NCBI RefSeq assembly: GCF_007644035.1
Contig: NZ_VMTV02000471.1
Location: 1-64,000 of the forward strand
Length of the DNA: 64,000 nucleotides
Reading direction: 5' to 3'
From: Vogesella mureinivorans
GTDB lineage: Bacteria > Pseudomonadota > Gammaproteobacteria > Burkholderiales > Chromobacteriaceae
A program made the position numbers and the translations under genes. The notes beneath the pieces are model-generated. The model saw only the letters and a list, made by a program, of their open reading frames with translations. It made no database searches and had not been told where the DNA came from. Shown in pieces: positions 1 to 8,689 of this stretch; positions within the stretch are counted from its first letter, which is position 1, and every line of letters starts with the position of its first letter.

Positions 1-123
1 GCCCAGCGCGACACCAACCAGACCAGCGGCCGGCGCTGGCTGCACAACGTAGGCCAGCACATCAGCCTGTTTGTGGCGGGGGTAACGGAGAAGACGGCCG
101 TGACTGGCAACCACCGCCACTAG
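1..123 (+). CDS. C-terminal fragment of a VgrG-like (DUF2345) protein, 5' end outside window
   Basis: Frame 1 is open from the window edge to a TAG at 121-123 and gives 40 residues. The segment GRRWLHNVGQHISLFVAGV resembles, from memory, the DUF2345 region of type VI secretion VgrG spike proteins. In that family the similarity normally runs on well past this point, but here the frame stops after a short unrelated tail (VTGNHRH), so the gene may be truncated. The same frame is open again from 124 to a TGA at 220-222, with a lysine- and glutamate-rich sequence but no start codon. Only the last 40 residues can be seen, so the family call is tentative. Confidence 0.4.
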   Translation, partial: AQRDTNQTSGRRWLHNVGQHISLFVAGVTEKTAVTGNHRH

Positions 124-218
124 AAAAAGACACCAGCTATCAATCCAAAAAAACAAGAAGCAGAGCAAATCCTTGCCAGGGAACGCCTGCAAAGTATCCA
201 TCCCGAATCAGGGGAAGC

Positions 219-425
219 ATGATGCGACTGGTAGATGACATCGTTAAGTTCTGCAAAGACCTGATATTGGGCAACTTTGAACAACAACCCGGTAATGCCG
301 CCATAATTATTGGTGGCCTGGTCTCCCTGATACCTGTGGTGGACCAGATCATGGATGTGCGGGACGTCTACGGCATGATCTACCGTATCAACCGCAAAGG
401 CACTAAACCGCGAACAGGCATCTAG
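219..425 (+). CDS. Small protein resembling the pre-toxin segment of polymorphic/T6SS effectors
   Basis: Encodes 68 residues. AGGGGAA lies just upstream, and there are two adjacent ATG codons (219, 222). The sequence carries a hydrophobic stretch (about residues 26-43) followed by VDQIMDVRDVYGMIYRINRKG-like residues. A conserved IPxxDQxxDVRD pattern of this kind is known from the linker before toxin domains in PAAR/VgrG/Rhs-associated effectors. No toxin domain follows, so this is either a broken remnant of an effector gene or a small stand-alone relative. Its start overlaps the end of a short open stretch in the preceding frame, fitting a decayed vgrG-effector locus. Family assignment is by pattern memory only. 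Confidence 0.45.
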   Translation: MMRLVDDIVKFCKDLILGNFEQQPGNAAIIIGGLVSLIPVVDQIMDVRDVYGMIYRINRKGTKPRTGI

Positions 426-1405
426 TTCGACTGCCAGGGCCATTGATGAGGTAGCACAATCTTCACACGCAGCTGGCGTACACGATAATGCGTAGGCACT
501 GGCAGGCTAGGCTGCAAACCGACCACGATACCCTGCTGTGCTTCGCCAAATTCACTGAGTGTTGGCGGAACGGCATCGCTGCGTTGCACATTATGGCGAA
601 TCAAGGCTGGGCTGCGGTTGCCGTCGGGCCAGCGCACCTCGACTGCCTGCCCCGGCAGTGCCTGGTGGGCAAAGCGTTCTGGCAGCAGTGCAATGATTTG
701 CAGCTGATTGGATTGCTGCAGCTGCAGCAAGGGCTCGCCTTCGCGCACCGGCATACCGGGTAGCAGCGAAAACTGGCTGACCAGGCCGTCAAACGGCGCC
801 CGCAGCTGCATGCCAGCCTGCTGTGCCAACAAGCTATCCAGGTCGCGTTGCAGCACACGGGTATCGGGCACGCCCAGGCCCGCTGGGCGCGCAGGCTGCA
901 CGGCAGCCAGCTTGGCTACCGCTTCGTCCAGCTCGGCACGGGTGGCGGCACCGGCACGAAACAATGTCTGATAGTTGGCCAGCGAGTCTTGCAGATAACG
1001 CACATAAGCTGGGCTGACCGCAGGCGTGGCAGGCTGGGGAGCCGATTTCACTGCGGTGATCTGCGACTGCAACAGACGAATCTGGGCTTCGCGTGCAGGG
1101 TTACTTAGGGTCAGCAAAACACTGCCAGCCCGCACCAGGCTACCGGGTCGCGCTGTCACACTGGCGACCACGCCACTTTGCGGGCTGGCCAGCGTGTAAC
1201 TGGGTATATCCACATAACCCGGTGCTTCATGCTGCCAAAACAGCTGGGCTGTGTGCCACAAAAAGTATAGCAATGGACTAGCCACCAGCAGCAGGATCAG
1301 GTACCAGCGCAAGCGGTAGGCTTGGCGCTTGGCCGGGGCGTAATGCACATTCAGGCCATGGTCTACTGATGGCTGCTGACGTGGCGGAGTAAAGCGGATA
1401 TTCAT
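422..1405 (-). CDS. HlyD-family membrane fusion protein of a polysaccharide export operon
   Basis: A 327-residue inner-membrane-anchored periplasmic adaptor. A single membrane segment lies at about residues 34-51. It is followed by split biotinyl-lipoyl-like halves (ASPQSGVVASV near 72 and LRAPFDGLVS near 207) on either side of a short coiled coil rich in leucine and alanine, and then a beta-barrel region. HlyD/EmrA-type adaptors bridge an inner-membrane transporter to a TolC channel; in synthase systems Alg44-like proteins play a comparable role. The start ATG at 1405 overlaps the stop of the upstream TolC-like gene (ATGA), so translation is probably coupled. It is the last gene of the four-gene operon. 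A longer in-frame reading upstream of 1405 exists but lies inside the preceding gene and is rejected. Confidence 0.85.
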   Translation of the reverse strand: MNIRFTPPRQQPSVDHGLNVHYAPAKRQAYRLRWYLILLLVASPLLYFLWHTAQLFWQHEAPGYVDIPSYTLASPQSGVVASVTARPGSLVRAGSVLLTLSNPAREAQIRLLQSQITAVKSAPQPATPAVSPAYVRYLQDSLANYQTLFRAGAATRAELDEAVAKLAAVQPARPAGLGVPDTRVLQRDLDSLLAQQAGMQLRAPFDGLVSQFSLLPGMPVREGEPLLQLQQSNQLQIIALLPERFAHQALPGQAVEVRWPDGNRSPALIRHNVQRSDAVPPTLSEFGEAQQGIVVGLQPSLPVPTHYRVRQLRVKIVLPHQWPWQSN

Positions 1406-3459
1406 GGTAACAACGTCTGGAGTGTGGCCCAGTCCTGGATAAACATCATGCGACAATGCGCAGCCTGCAGTGCTTGCGCCATACGGCGCAAGCCGGCAGT
1501 ACCGCTTTGGTATTGGCTTTCCTGGGCCGGCAGTATTTTTTCCACGCTTTGCACCATGCTGAAGGGCAATCCGTCCAGGGCGGCTGTAGCACGCGCCACG
1601 CCCAGGCTGACGGTATGGGTACTCGTGCTGAACAGCATGATGTCTGCACGCTGCACCCCGGCTTCGCGCAGCTGCCGGCCCAGGCCGGGCATGGCCAAGT
1701 GACGGTGATGAAAGGTAGCCGCCAGTGGCCAGGCTGCTGTACGTGCGGCCATGGCCAATGTCTGCAACCATTGTTGCTGCAGTGCAGCCTGCCGACTTTG
1801 CCAGTTTGGTAGCTGCTCAATTTCCAGGTCCAGGCTCAGGCCATCCATACGCAACGTGGCCAACTGCTGTAGCAGCACTTGCAACGCCGCACGCCCGTCC
1901 GGGGCTATCCAGCTACTGTCGCCCAACAGTAGCTCTACCGCGATACCGTGCTGGTGTGCGGAGTCCAGCAGGCGGGCCATGTCGGCAGTCAGATGGGGGG
2001 AGGCAATCTGGGCCGCCGTAAGGCCCAGCAGCACCCGCTGTACACCATAACGCTGCCATGCGGCCACCACCTTCCATGGGTCTTTCAAAGCCTGGCGGCT
2101 ATCCCATACGTAGCTACCCCAGCTTACCGCCGTTCTTTGCCCTTCACTGGCTGCACGCTGAGCCGATTCGGGCAGGTTGACTGGCTGCTGCAATGGCTGC
2201 TGCAATGGCTGCGGCAGCGGGGCATCGGCAGCAATGCCATCACCCTGAGCAGCCAAACGAACCAGTGCCGCCTGCTCTTGCTGCCAGCCAGCCAGCATGG
2301 CCAGCGCCTGACGGTAGTAGCGATATCGTGCGGCCAACCATTGCTCCAGCGTATCGCCAGGCAGACGCTGGGCGCGCAGCTGGCGTTCGAATAGCGCCTG
2401 CTGCAGGGCTCGCAGGTAGTCGCCCTGATTCTGCTGTTCAAGCCGCGCCAAGCGCAGTGCCGATTGCTGCTGCTCGCGACTGGTTTGCCACTGCTGGCGA
2501 GCCTGTTCGTACGCCAGCAATGCGGCATCCGCTTCGGCCTGCCGCTGCTGTCTGCTGCCGCTGCGGTAGTCGTCCAGCGACAGGGGCATGTTAAGGCTGA
2601 GGTTGGCTTGCAGGTTGTTATTGCCGTAGAGGCGGCCACGGCTGTCCTGCTTCTGGCCCAGACCTACTGCCACATTGGCATTGATGCCATCCCAGCGTGA
2701 CTGCGCTTGCTGCTGCCATTGCTGCCAACGCTGATAGGGCTCTTGCAGGGCCGGCAGGGCCAGAATGGCCTGCTGCTCATCACTGGCTGGCTGGCCACGG
2801 AAGGCAGCCAGTTGCAACGGCTCTTCCAGCGGCAGGCTAGTGAGCTGGCGTAGTTGCTGTAATGCCTGGCTGCGCTGCGCCTGGGCCTGCTCCTGGCGCA
2901 GCCGTGCTTCGCTGATGCCTGCCAGGTAGGTTTGTTCGTCGGAAGGCAGCATCAAGCCCTGCTGCCGCCGGGCAAGTAAATGCGGCGTGGCCTTTTCCTG
3001 CTGGGACAGAAAAGCTTGTACCAGGGCGAGCTGCAATGTGGCGTGCGTGTAGTCCAGATACGCCAGGCGCAACTGCTGCAACCCGACGAGTTGGCTTTGG
3101 CGAGCGCGCAGCTCTGCCTGTGTCAGCTGTAGCTGTGCCATAGCCACATCGCGCTGCAAACGCTCGCGGCTACCCAGCAAAGCGTGACTTATACCCAGCG
3201 TGCTTTCCACGCCGCTGCTGTTAGCACCCTCGCCTTCGCGCCCCAAGCGCGGGCTTACCGTGGCGTAAAGCTGCCAGCCAACCATGGCCTGTAACTGCTG
3301 CAACTGGCCCTGGGCCGCCTGCCCGGCGTAAGCAGCCTGCCGGGTGTCGGCACCATGTTGCAGATAGGCCTGTTCCAGCGTGGCCAGCTCGCCCGCGTGT
3401 AGTGTCGCGGCTAGCCCGCATAGCAGCAGCATGCCGTAGAAGAAACCCCGTTTGCTCAA
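1402..3459 (-). CDS. TolC-family outer-membrane protein with C-terminal TIM-barrel-like domain
   Basis: A 685-residue protein. I chose the TTG start at 3459: it overlaps the TGA of the upstream glycosyltransferase gene, has AAGGA upstream, and gives a good signal peptide (KR, hydrophobic core, cleavage near residue 23). Residues of about 25-430 are glutamine- and alanine-rich long helices typical of TolC/OprM outer-membrane channels. Residues of about 465-685 are different: alternating strands and helices with TAVSWGSYVW, DGLSLDLEIEQLPNW and FHHRHLAMPG, like a TIM-barrel glycosidase-type domain. The DLEIE motif could supply acidic catalytic residues. A channel fused to a putative glycan-processing domain is unusual. 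Enzyme activity is inferred, not shown. An internal ATG at 3432 is a less likely start because it removes the positive N-terminus. Confidence 0.75.
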   Translation of the reverse strand: MSKRGFFYGMLLLCGLAATLHAGELATLEQAYLQHGADTRQAAYAGQAAQGQLQQLQAMVGWQLYATVSPRLGREGEGANSSGVESTLGISHALLGSRERLQRDVAMAQLQLTQAELRARQSQLVGLQQLRLAYLDYTHATLQLALVQAFLSQQEKATPHLLARRQQGLMLPSDEQTYLAGISEARLRQEQAQAQRSQALQQLRQLTSLPLEEPLQLAAFRGQPASDEQQAILALPALQEPYQRWQQWQQQAQSRWDGINANVAVGLGQKQDSRGRLYGNNNLQANLSLNMPLSLDDYRSGSRQQRQAEADAALLAYEQARQQWQTSREQQQSALRLARLEQQNQGDYLRALQQALFERQLRAQRLPGDTLEQWLAARYRYYRQALAMLAGWQQEQAALVRLAAQGDGIAADAPLPQPLQQPLQQPVNLPESAQRAASEGQRTAVSWGSYVWDSRQALKDPWKVVAAWQRYGVQRVLLGLTAAQIASPHLTADMARLLDSAHQHGIAVELLLGDSSWIAPDGRAALQVLLQQLATLRMDGLSLDLEIEQLPNWQSRQAALQQQWLQTLAMAARTAAWPLAATFHHRHLAMPGLGRQLREAGVQRADIMLFSTSTHTVSLGVARATAALDGLPFSMVQSVEKILPAQESQYQSGTAGLRRMAQALQAAHCRMMFIQDWATLQTLLP

Positions 3460-4796
3460 TGTCTTGTCGTCCTTTTCAGTACCCACCACGGCGCCATAGA
3501 GGATTCCTCGTGCCCGCGGCGCAGCAGTTCGTTCAGGATTGCCACGCTGCTCCACAAGCGCAGCAGCAGCATATACAGACAGAACACCGGCAGCCAAAGC
3601 AGGTCCACTGACTCGACACCCGGTCGACTGCTGCTAACCACCAGGTAACACAGGTAGTTGAATACCGAGATAAGCAGATAGTAGAAATAAACCAGTAACT
3701 GAAGCGCCAGATAGGCGGGCAGCGGCAGAATGAAGGCCAGCCAGATGAAATACAGGAAGATGGTGAAGGGGGCGACAATCTGGAACAACAGCCCACTCCA
3801 TACTAGTGCGATGAAATGCGGCCAGCCGGTAAGGCGCGGTGAAAAGGCATGGCGGTGCTTGCGCAGATACAGGTAGGCCAGGTCACCGTCCCAGCGCAGA
3901 CGCTGCAGGAAAAACAGCCGCCAGGTTTCGGGCACATCGGTATGCCCCACAGCACGCGGCTCGAACACAATACGCAGATCATTACGCCGCACATACTGTT
4001 TCAGGCGCAGCGTCAGATCCAGGTCTTCTGCCGTTCCGGTGTTCCAACCGCCAATCTGGCGCAGCACACTGGCGCGGAAAACACCAAACGCACCGGAAAC
4101 ATTATTGAGTACACCCAGCTCGCTCAGGCCTGTCTTGGCCATCAGCAACGATAGCCGGTATTCCATAGCCTGCAGGTATGCAACCAATGATACGTTGGCG
4201 TTACGCGCAGTGAGCGTGCCAGACACGGCAGCCACCTTCGGATCGGCAAAGTGCCGTACAGCTTTGCTAACCATATCGTTATCAAACGAGGTATCGCCAT
4301 CTAGCGCCATGACGATTTCACCACGGCTCATGGCAAAGCCGGCATTAAGCGAGGAGACCCGCCCGCCACGCTGCCATTTGGGCAACATGATGATGCGTCG
4401 GTGAGGGTAGCGTTTGCCATGCTGCCGGATAAAGCGCTGTACGGCCTGCATCGTGACGTGGTTCTGGATGGCACCATCTACCATGGCAATGATTTCCAGG
4501 CTACCCGGGTAATCCTGCTCGCACAGTGTGTGCAGTGTGGGCGCTACCGCCTCACCCTCGCTGTAGCAGGTAATCAGGCAGCTGACCGACGGGTAATAAG
4601 GCCAGCGAGGGTACCATTGCAGCCGACTACGCAGCACATGGCGCATCAGGCCGGCCAGTACCGCCAGATAGTAGGGCAACTCCATAAATAGCAACATGGG
4701 AAACAGCAGTACGCTCAGGCGTAACGGGTCGGTCTGCAGCTGCTGCAACCAGTGCTGCAAAGCCAGGGCAACGGCAGCCAGGCTCAGGCTGCTCAT
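3456..4796 (-). CDS. Membrane-bound family 2 glycosyltransferase (processive polysaccharide synthase type)
   Basis: A 446-residue protein with N-terminal membrane segments (about 26-52), a cytoplasmic GT-A domain, and at least three C-terminal membrane segments (about 330-435). The catalytic signature of processive GT2 synthases (BcsA, PgaC, Alg8, hyaluronan synthase) is complete: D107 (MVDGA), DGD at 166-168, the ED base at 257-258 (TAEDLD), and QRLRW at 298-302. It should polymerise a nucleotide sugar while extruding the chain across the inner membrane; the sugar cannot be read from sequence. The ATG at 4796 overlaps the stop of the TackOD1 gene (ATGA), and its own stop overlaps the TTG start of the TolC-like gene. 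An ATG 18 bases upstream is possible but lacks the tight overlap. Confidence 0.9.
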   Translation of the reverse strand: MSSLSLAAVALALQHWLQQLQTDPLRLSVLLFPMLLFMELPYYLAVLAGLMRHVLRSRLQWYPRWPYYPSVSCLITCYSEGEAVAPTLHTLCEQDYPGSLEIIAMVDGAIQNHVTMQAVQRFIRQHGKRYPHRRIIMLPKWQRGGRVSSLNAGFAMSRGEIVMALDGDTSFDNDMVSKAVRHFADPKVAAVSGTLTARNANVSLVAYLQAMEYRLSLLMAKTGLSELGVLNNVSGAFGVFRASVLRQIGGWNTGTAEDLDLTLRLKQYVRRNDLRIVFEPRAVGHTDVPETWRLFFLQRLRWDGDLAYLYLRKHRHAFSPRLTGWPHFIALVWSGLLFQIVAPFTIFLYFIWLAFILPLPAYLALQLLVYFYYLLISVFNYLCYLVVSSSRPGVESVDLLWLPVFCLYMLLLRLWSSVAILNELLRRGHEESSMAPWWVLKRTTRH

Positions 4797-6196
4797 GGCA
4801 ACACGGCATTGCAAAGGGCATCAAGCAGCAAGCCGGTATCTTGTGCCTGATGCTGTACAGGCTGGGTGCTGTAGCTGTGCATCAACAGCTCTACTGCCAG
4901 GCCATCGCTCATACCCTGCGCCAGAACGTGCTGGATTTTTTGCTGCAGCGAGGCTACACCTGCCACCGGCGTATTGGGCAACAAGATCAGGTACAGGTCG
5001 TCGGTCAGCAAGGTGGCCAGATCGGTGCTACGAATATGCTCCTGCAGCAGCTGCTGCAAACGCTCCAGCTGCTGCATGGTGGCCTGGTAGCCGTGCTGTG
5101 CCACCAGCTGCGGCACATTGCCCAGACGCAGCGCCACCAGCGAATAAGGCTGCTGTGGATAACGCACGCACAGCTGGTCGACCCAGGACAGGTTAAAGCG
5201 GAACAGCTCAGGCGACACCAAGCCACCCAACAGGCGAAATACCTGTAGCTCACGAAGCTGGTCGCCATGTCGGCACAGCAACTTGCCGCGTTCGCTCAGC
5301 ACGTAATCGTGCACTTTTACCGTATTTAGCTGTGCCGGCTCGCACGCGTGTTCACAGGCGGTACAACGCGCGCGGATGGCGGGCTCGATAAACAGCTCGC
5401 TACATGCAAGGCACTGATAGTTTTCCATCGGCCGATCGTAATCGCTACCGATATGGCGCAAGCGGCTACTGCAATTGGGACAGGTGAGCGTGCCTTGCTG
5501 GCGAAAATGCCCCTGCGGCGCCACATGGCCGCAGTTAAAGCAGTGAATGGCACTTTCTTGACGGATATCGTGGTGATGGCAAGACGGACACAAGTCGATG
5601 TAGTTCAGGTGGGCGCTGGCACAAGACGGGCAAGCACGCAGGCGGTCATGCAGCGTATCGGGGACAAGCAGGCCCTGCTGCAAGGCTTGCTGTATCAATA
5701 GCTGCGCAGTGTCTTCATGACCGGTCAGGCACTCGGCCAGCGGGTAACCATACACACCGGCGCGGCGCCAGTCGCGTAGCGGCTGCAAACTCCCCTGCTC
5801 GCGCGTCCACAAGTAGGACAGCAGCCGCTGCAGATACGGGTCGGCATGCTGCAGGGTCAACAAGGCTTGCCGCTGCTGCCAAAGGCTGATCTGGCGTGCC
5901 ATCTCATCCGCTGCCTGCCACACACCATCTGTCAGTAGCGCCAGCATGGCCTGCTGCTCGTCGCGCGGACACAGAAACACAAGGTGGCTGGCAAAACGTG
6001 CGTGGCCACGCAGGCTGCGCAGGGTATCCAGCAAACTGGCATCGTGGCTGTCTGCCAGCAAAAAAGCAGCCGGGTTCATGTCTGCCGGCAGCTGTGTCAG
6101 GCTGGTGAAGACGTGCAGGTGCTGATCGTGCTGCAAGGTTGGCCGCCAGCCACCTGTCGAGGCGATAAGGGCGATGTCTTGTCGTGAGTGAGGCAT
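4793..6196 (-). CDS. TackOD1-type zinc-ribbon protein with degenerate GGDEF domain
   Basis: About 467 residues and the first gene of the exopolysaccharide operon. The N-terminus (about 1-110) looks like a degenerate receiver domain. The middle (about 189-290) holds six CxxC pairs (CPSC, CPSC, CFNC, CPNC, CLAC, CTAC), fitting the zinc-binding TackOD1 output domain. The C-terminus (about 345-450) has the spacing of a GGDEF domain, but the active-site loop reads LLTDDLYLILLP instead of GGDEF, so cyclic-di-GMP synthesis is unlikely. A regulatory role for the adjacent synthase, perhaps cyclic-di-GMP sensing, is inference. I placed the start at 6196, where AGG precedes ATG by five bases. An upstream ATG at 6238 without a visible ribosome-binding site would add 14 residues. 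Confidence 0.75.
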   Translation of the reverse strand: MPHSRQDIALIASTGGWRPTLQHDQHLHVFTSLTQLPADMNPAAFLLADSHDASLLDTLRSLRGHARFASHLVFLCPRDEQQAMLALLTDGVWQAADEMARQISLWQQRQALLTLQHADPYLQRLLSYLWTREQGSLQPLRDWRRAGVYGYPLAECLTGHEDTAQLLIQQALQQGLLVPDTLHDRLRACPSCASAHLNYIDLCPSCHHHDIRQESAIHCFNCGHVAPQGHFRQQGTLTCPNCSSRLRHIGSDYDRPMENYQCLACSELFIEPAIRARCTACEHACEPAQLNTVKVHDYVLSERGKLLCRHGDQLRELQVFRLLGGLVSPELFRFNLSWVDQLCVRYPQQPYSLVALRLGNVPQLVAQHGYQATMQQLERLQQLLQEHIRSTDLATLLTDDLYLILLPNTPVAGVASLQQKIQHVLAQGMSDGLAVELLMHSYSTQPVQHQAQDTGLLLDALCNAVLP

Positions 6197-6238
6197 GTCA
6201 ACCTGTATCAAAAACGCTGACCGCAGCATGGCTGCCAT

Positions 6239-6988
6239 GTCAAATAAATCAAATATCGACCCGGCGCGGGTCGGCTAGTGACGAAAGCGCAGCACAAAAA
6301 TAAAGCGCCACCATTTAAGTGACGCCAAGCCTGCAAGCCACGCCAGACTAGACTGGTGGCGGGTAAATTATCAGAGTTTTTCCTCATGACAAGCTTAGCC
6401 GGAAAGTTTTCCCAGTTTATATATTTAAATATAAAGAATTACATTTAAATACTATAGTTATGTTTACATAACACCAATAAAACACTGTCCCACATAGCAC
6501 ATCCATACCCAGCCCCCCGACCTCTGGCAAAACGTACATGGTAGGGCAATGCGCCAAATATGCAGACCGTACGATGCGATTACCCGCAGGCTGACCACAC
6601 ATAGCGCACAGGCTGCAATCGTCCCCATAGATCAGGATGAGATGGCACCGCTAAGCGCCATGCGAACCCGGACAAGTGGCGCATTGTTTTTTTCACACCC
6701 GCACAACACAGCTTAACCTGTCGCCTCAGCCAGCATGCCTTCTACTACCAAGGAGGAAAACATCGTTTCTTTCGGCGCAAATCATCCCCTACTCATGTCA
6801 TGTGTTCGAGATGACCTGCAAGAGACAGACGACAGTAGCCACTGACCAGCTTGGCCGCAGCGCATGACGACAGTGACCACCGGCCAACCGGGCTGGGTGC
6901 CGGTGGCGCTGTAGTCGGGTAGCCCAGTGCAAGGCAAGGCCCACTGATGAAAGGTTGGCCGCAGAGGCAGGCAACGACACAACAACCA
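6239..6988. other. Intergenic region with AT-rich palindromes
   Basis: About 750 bases without a convincing gene; the short open frames here (61-63 codons) have no family resemblance. The block 6370-6480 is much more AT-rich than its surroundings and holds two perfect inverted repeats: TATATTTAAATATA at 6420-6433 and TTATGT-TT-ACATAA at 6458-6471. It lies upstream of the TackOD1/glycosyltransferase operon and may carry its promoter, a bent region or a regulator-binding site. Near the other end CCACCGGC at 6877-6884 pairs with GCCGGTGG at 6899-6906, downstream of the choline-dehydrogenase-like gene, but no T-run follows, so a terminator is uncertain. Confidence 0.4.
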
Positions 6989-8674
6989 TCAGACGCTGTA
7001 TTGCCGCTTGGGCTGGCCGCTGCGCTGGGCGCTTTCCCAGCCGCCCACCTCGCCCACCGGCATATCCTCCGGCGCCAGCGGTACCAGGCCGCGAACCAGG
7101 TCGGCGGCACGCTCCGCCAACATGATGGTGGGTGCGTTCAGATTGCCGTTCGGCTCGGTGGGGAACACCGAGGAATCAATTACCCGCAGGCCTGTGATAC
7201 CACGCACCCGCAGCTCGGAATCCACCACCGCCATGTCGTCCTCGCCCATGCGGCAGGAGCCGCACGGGTGCATGGTGCTTTCCATATTGGCACGCACGAA
7301 GGCATCGATCTCGGCATCGGTCTGCACCTGCGGCCCCGGCGCCAGCTCCTCACCGCGATAGTAGTCCATCGCTGGCTGCGCCAGAATCTCGCGCGTCAGC
7401 CGCACGCAGCGGCGGAAGCCTTCGCGATCCGCTTCACTTTCCAGATAGTTGAAACGGATCTCGGGATGCTGGTACGGGTCGGCACTGCGGGCGCGCACAT
7501 AGCCACGGCTCTTGGGCTTGTTGGGGCCGGTCAGCACCATGAAACCATGCCCCTTGAACGGCTTGTCGCCATCGTAGCGCATCGCCGCCGGCAGAAAGTG
7601 GAACTGGATGTCCGGCCAGCGCAGCCCCTTGCCGGAGCGGATGAAACCACCCGCCTCGAAGTGGTTGCTGGCGCCCAGGCCATCTTTGAATAGCAACCAG
7701 CGCAGGCCGATCATCGCCTTACCCCACAGGCTCATCTTGCTGTGGAGGGTAATCGGCTGCTTGCAGGTGTACTGGATGTAGATCTCGCTGTGATCCTGCA
7801 GGTTTTCCCCCACGCCCGGCAGATCGTGCTTGAGTTCAATGCCAGCCTGGCGCAGCACCGCCGCCGGGCCGATGCCGGAGCGCTGCAACAGGTGCGGCGA
7901 GCCGATCGGCCCGGACGACACCAGCACCTCGCCCTGGCAACGCACCGTGTGGGTCTGGCCGCGCTGGTCGTATTCGATGCCCACCGCGCGCTTGCCTTCC
8001 AGCAAAATGCGCCGGGTCATGGCATGGGTCAGCACGGTCAGGTTCGGGCGCTGCATCACCGGGTGCAGGTAGGCATTCGCCGTGGAGCAGCGCACGCCGT
8101 TCTTCACCGTCATGTGCATGGCGCCAAAGCCTTCCTGCATATAGCCGTTGCAGTCATCGGTCTTAATGTAACCGGCCTCGGCACCGGCTTCTATCCAGGC
8201 ACCATAGAGCGGGTTGGCCATATTGTTGCCGTTGTTGGTGGCCAGCGGGCCGTCGCCACCGCGGTAGTGGTCTGCACCAAACGTGAAGCTTTCGGCACGC
8301 TTGAAGTACGGCAGGCAGTGACGGTAGCCCCAGTGCTTCGCCCCCAGCGATTCCCACTCGTCAAAGTCGTAGGCATGGCCACGGATGTACACCAGCCCGT
8401 TGATCGACGAAGAGCCTCCCAGTACCTTGCCGCGGGGGCAATGCAGCCGGCGATTGTTCAGATAGGGCTCGGGCTCGGTCTCGAAGTGCCAGTTGTAACG
8501 CTTGGTGTTCATCGGGATGGAGAACGCGCTGGGCATCTGGATGATCACGCTCTTGTCGCTGCCGCCGTATTCCAGCACCAGCACGCTGACCTTCGGGTCC
8601 TCGGTCAGCCGGTGGGCGAGCACACAACCGGCAGAGCCGGCCCCCACGATAATGTAGTCGAAAGACTGCGCCAT
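6989..8674 (-). CDS. betA: GMC-family FAD alcohol dehydrogenase, choline-dehydrogenase-like
   Basis: A 561-residue flavoprotein of the glucose-methanol-choline oxidoreductase family. The FAD dinucleotide motif GAGSAG is at residues 11-16, the second GMC signature [14 protein letters not shown] at about 85-98, and the C-terminal STMHPCGSC and NGNLNAPT segments carry the expected active-site His and Asn. BetA oxidises choline to betaine aldehyde, but many relatives act on other amino or aromatic alcohols. Here it is the last gene of an operon with an NCS1 permease, an aldehyde dehydrogenase and a ureohydrolase, so an alcohol-to-acid route for a guanidino or amino alcohol is as plausible as choline. 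AGGAG lies 9 bases before the ATG. The substrate is uncertain; the family call is firm. Confidence 0.85.
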   Translation of the reverse strand: MAQSFDYIIVGAGSAGCVLAHRLTEDPKVSVLVLEYGGSDKSVIIQMPSAFSIPMNTKRYNWHFETEPEPYLNNRRLHCPRGKVLGGSSSINGLVYIRGHAYDFDEWESLGAKHWGYRHCLPYFKRAESFTFGADHYRGGDGPLATNNGNNMANPLYGAWIEAGAEAGYIKTDDCNGYMQEGFGAMHMTVKNGVRCSTANAYLHPVMQRPNLTVLTHAMTRRILLEGKRAVGIEYDQRGQTHTVRCQGEVLVSSGPIGSPHLLQRSGIGPAAVLRQAGIELKHDLPGVGENLQDHSEIYIQYTCKQPITLHSKMSLWGKAMIGLRWLLFKDGLGASNHFEAGGFIRSGKGLRWPDIQFHFLPAAMRYDGDKPFKGHGFMVLTGPNKPKSRGYVRARSADPYQHPEIRFNYLESEADREGFRRCVRLTREILAQPAMDYYRGEELAPGPQVQTDAEIDAFVRANMESTMHPCGSCRMGEDDMAVVDSELRVRGITGLRVIDSSVFPTEPNGNLNAPTIMLAERAADLVRGLVPLAPEDMPVGEVGGWESAQRSGQPKRQYSV

Positions 8675-8689
8675 GATGCTTGCTCCTGA

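Noticed and set aside
120-443. Minus-strand frame of 107 codons
   Set aside because: It overlaps the + strand pre-toxin-like frame, which has a ribosome-binding site and a recognisable motif; the minus frame has neither.
6239-6988. Short frames at 6417-6602 (minus) and 6676-6867 (plus) as genes
   Set aside because: No ribosome-binding site, no similarity to any known family, and their composition follows the non-coding AT-rich block.
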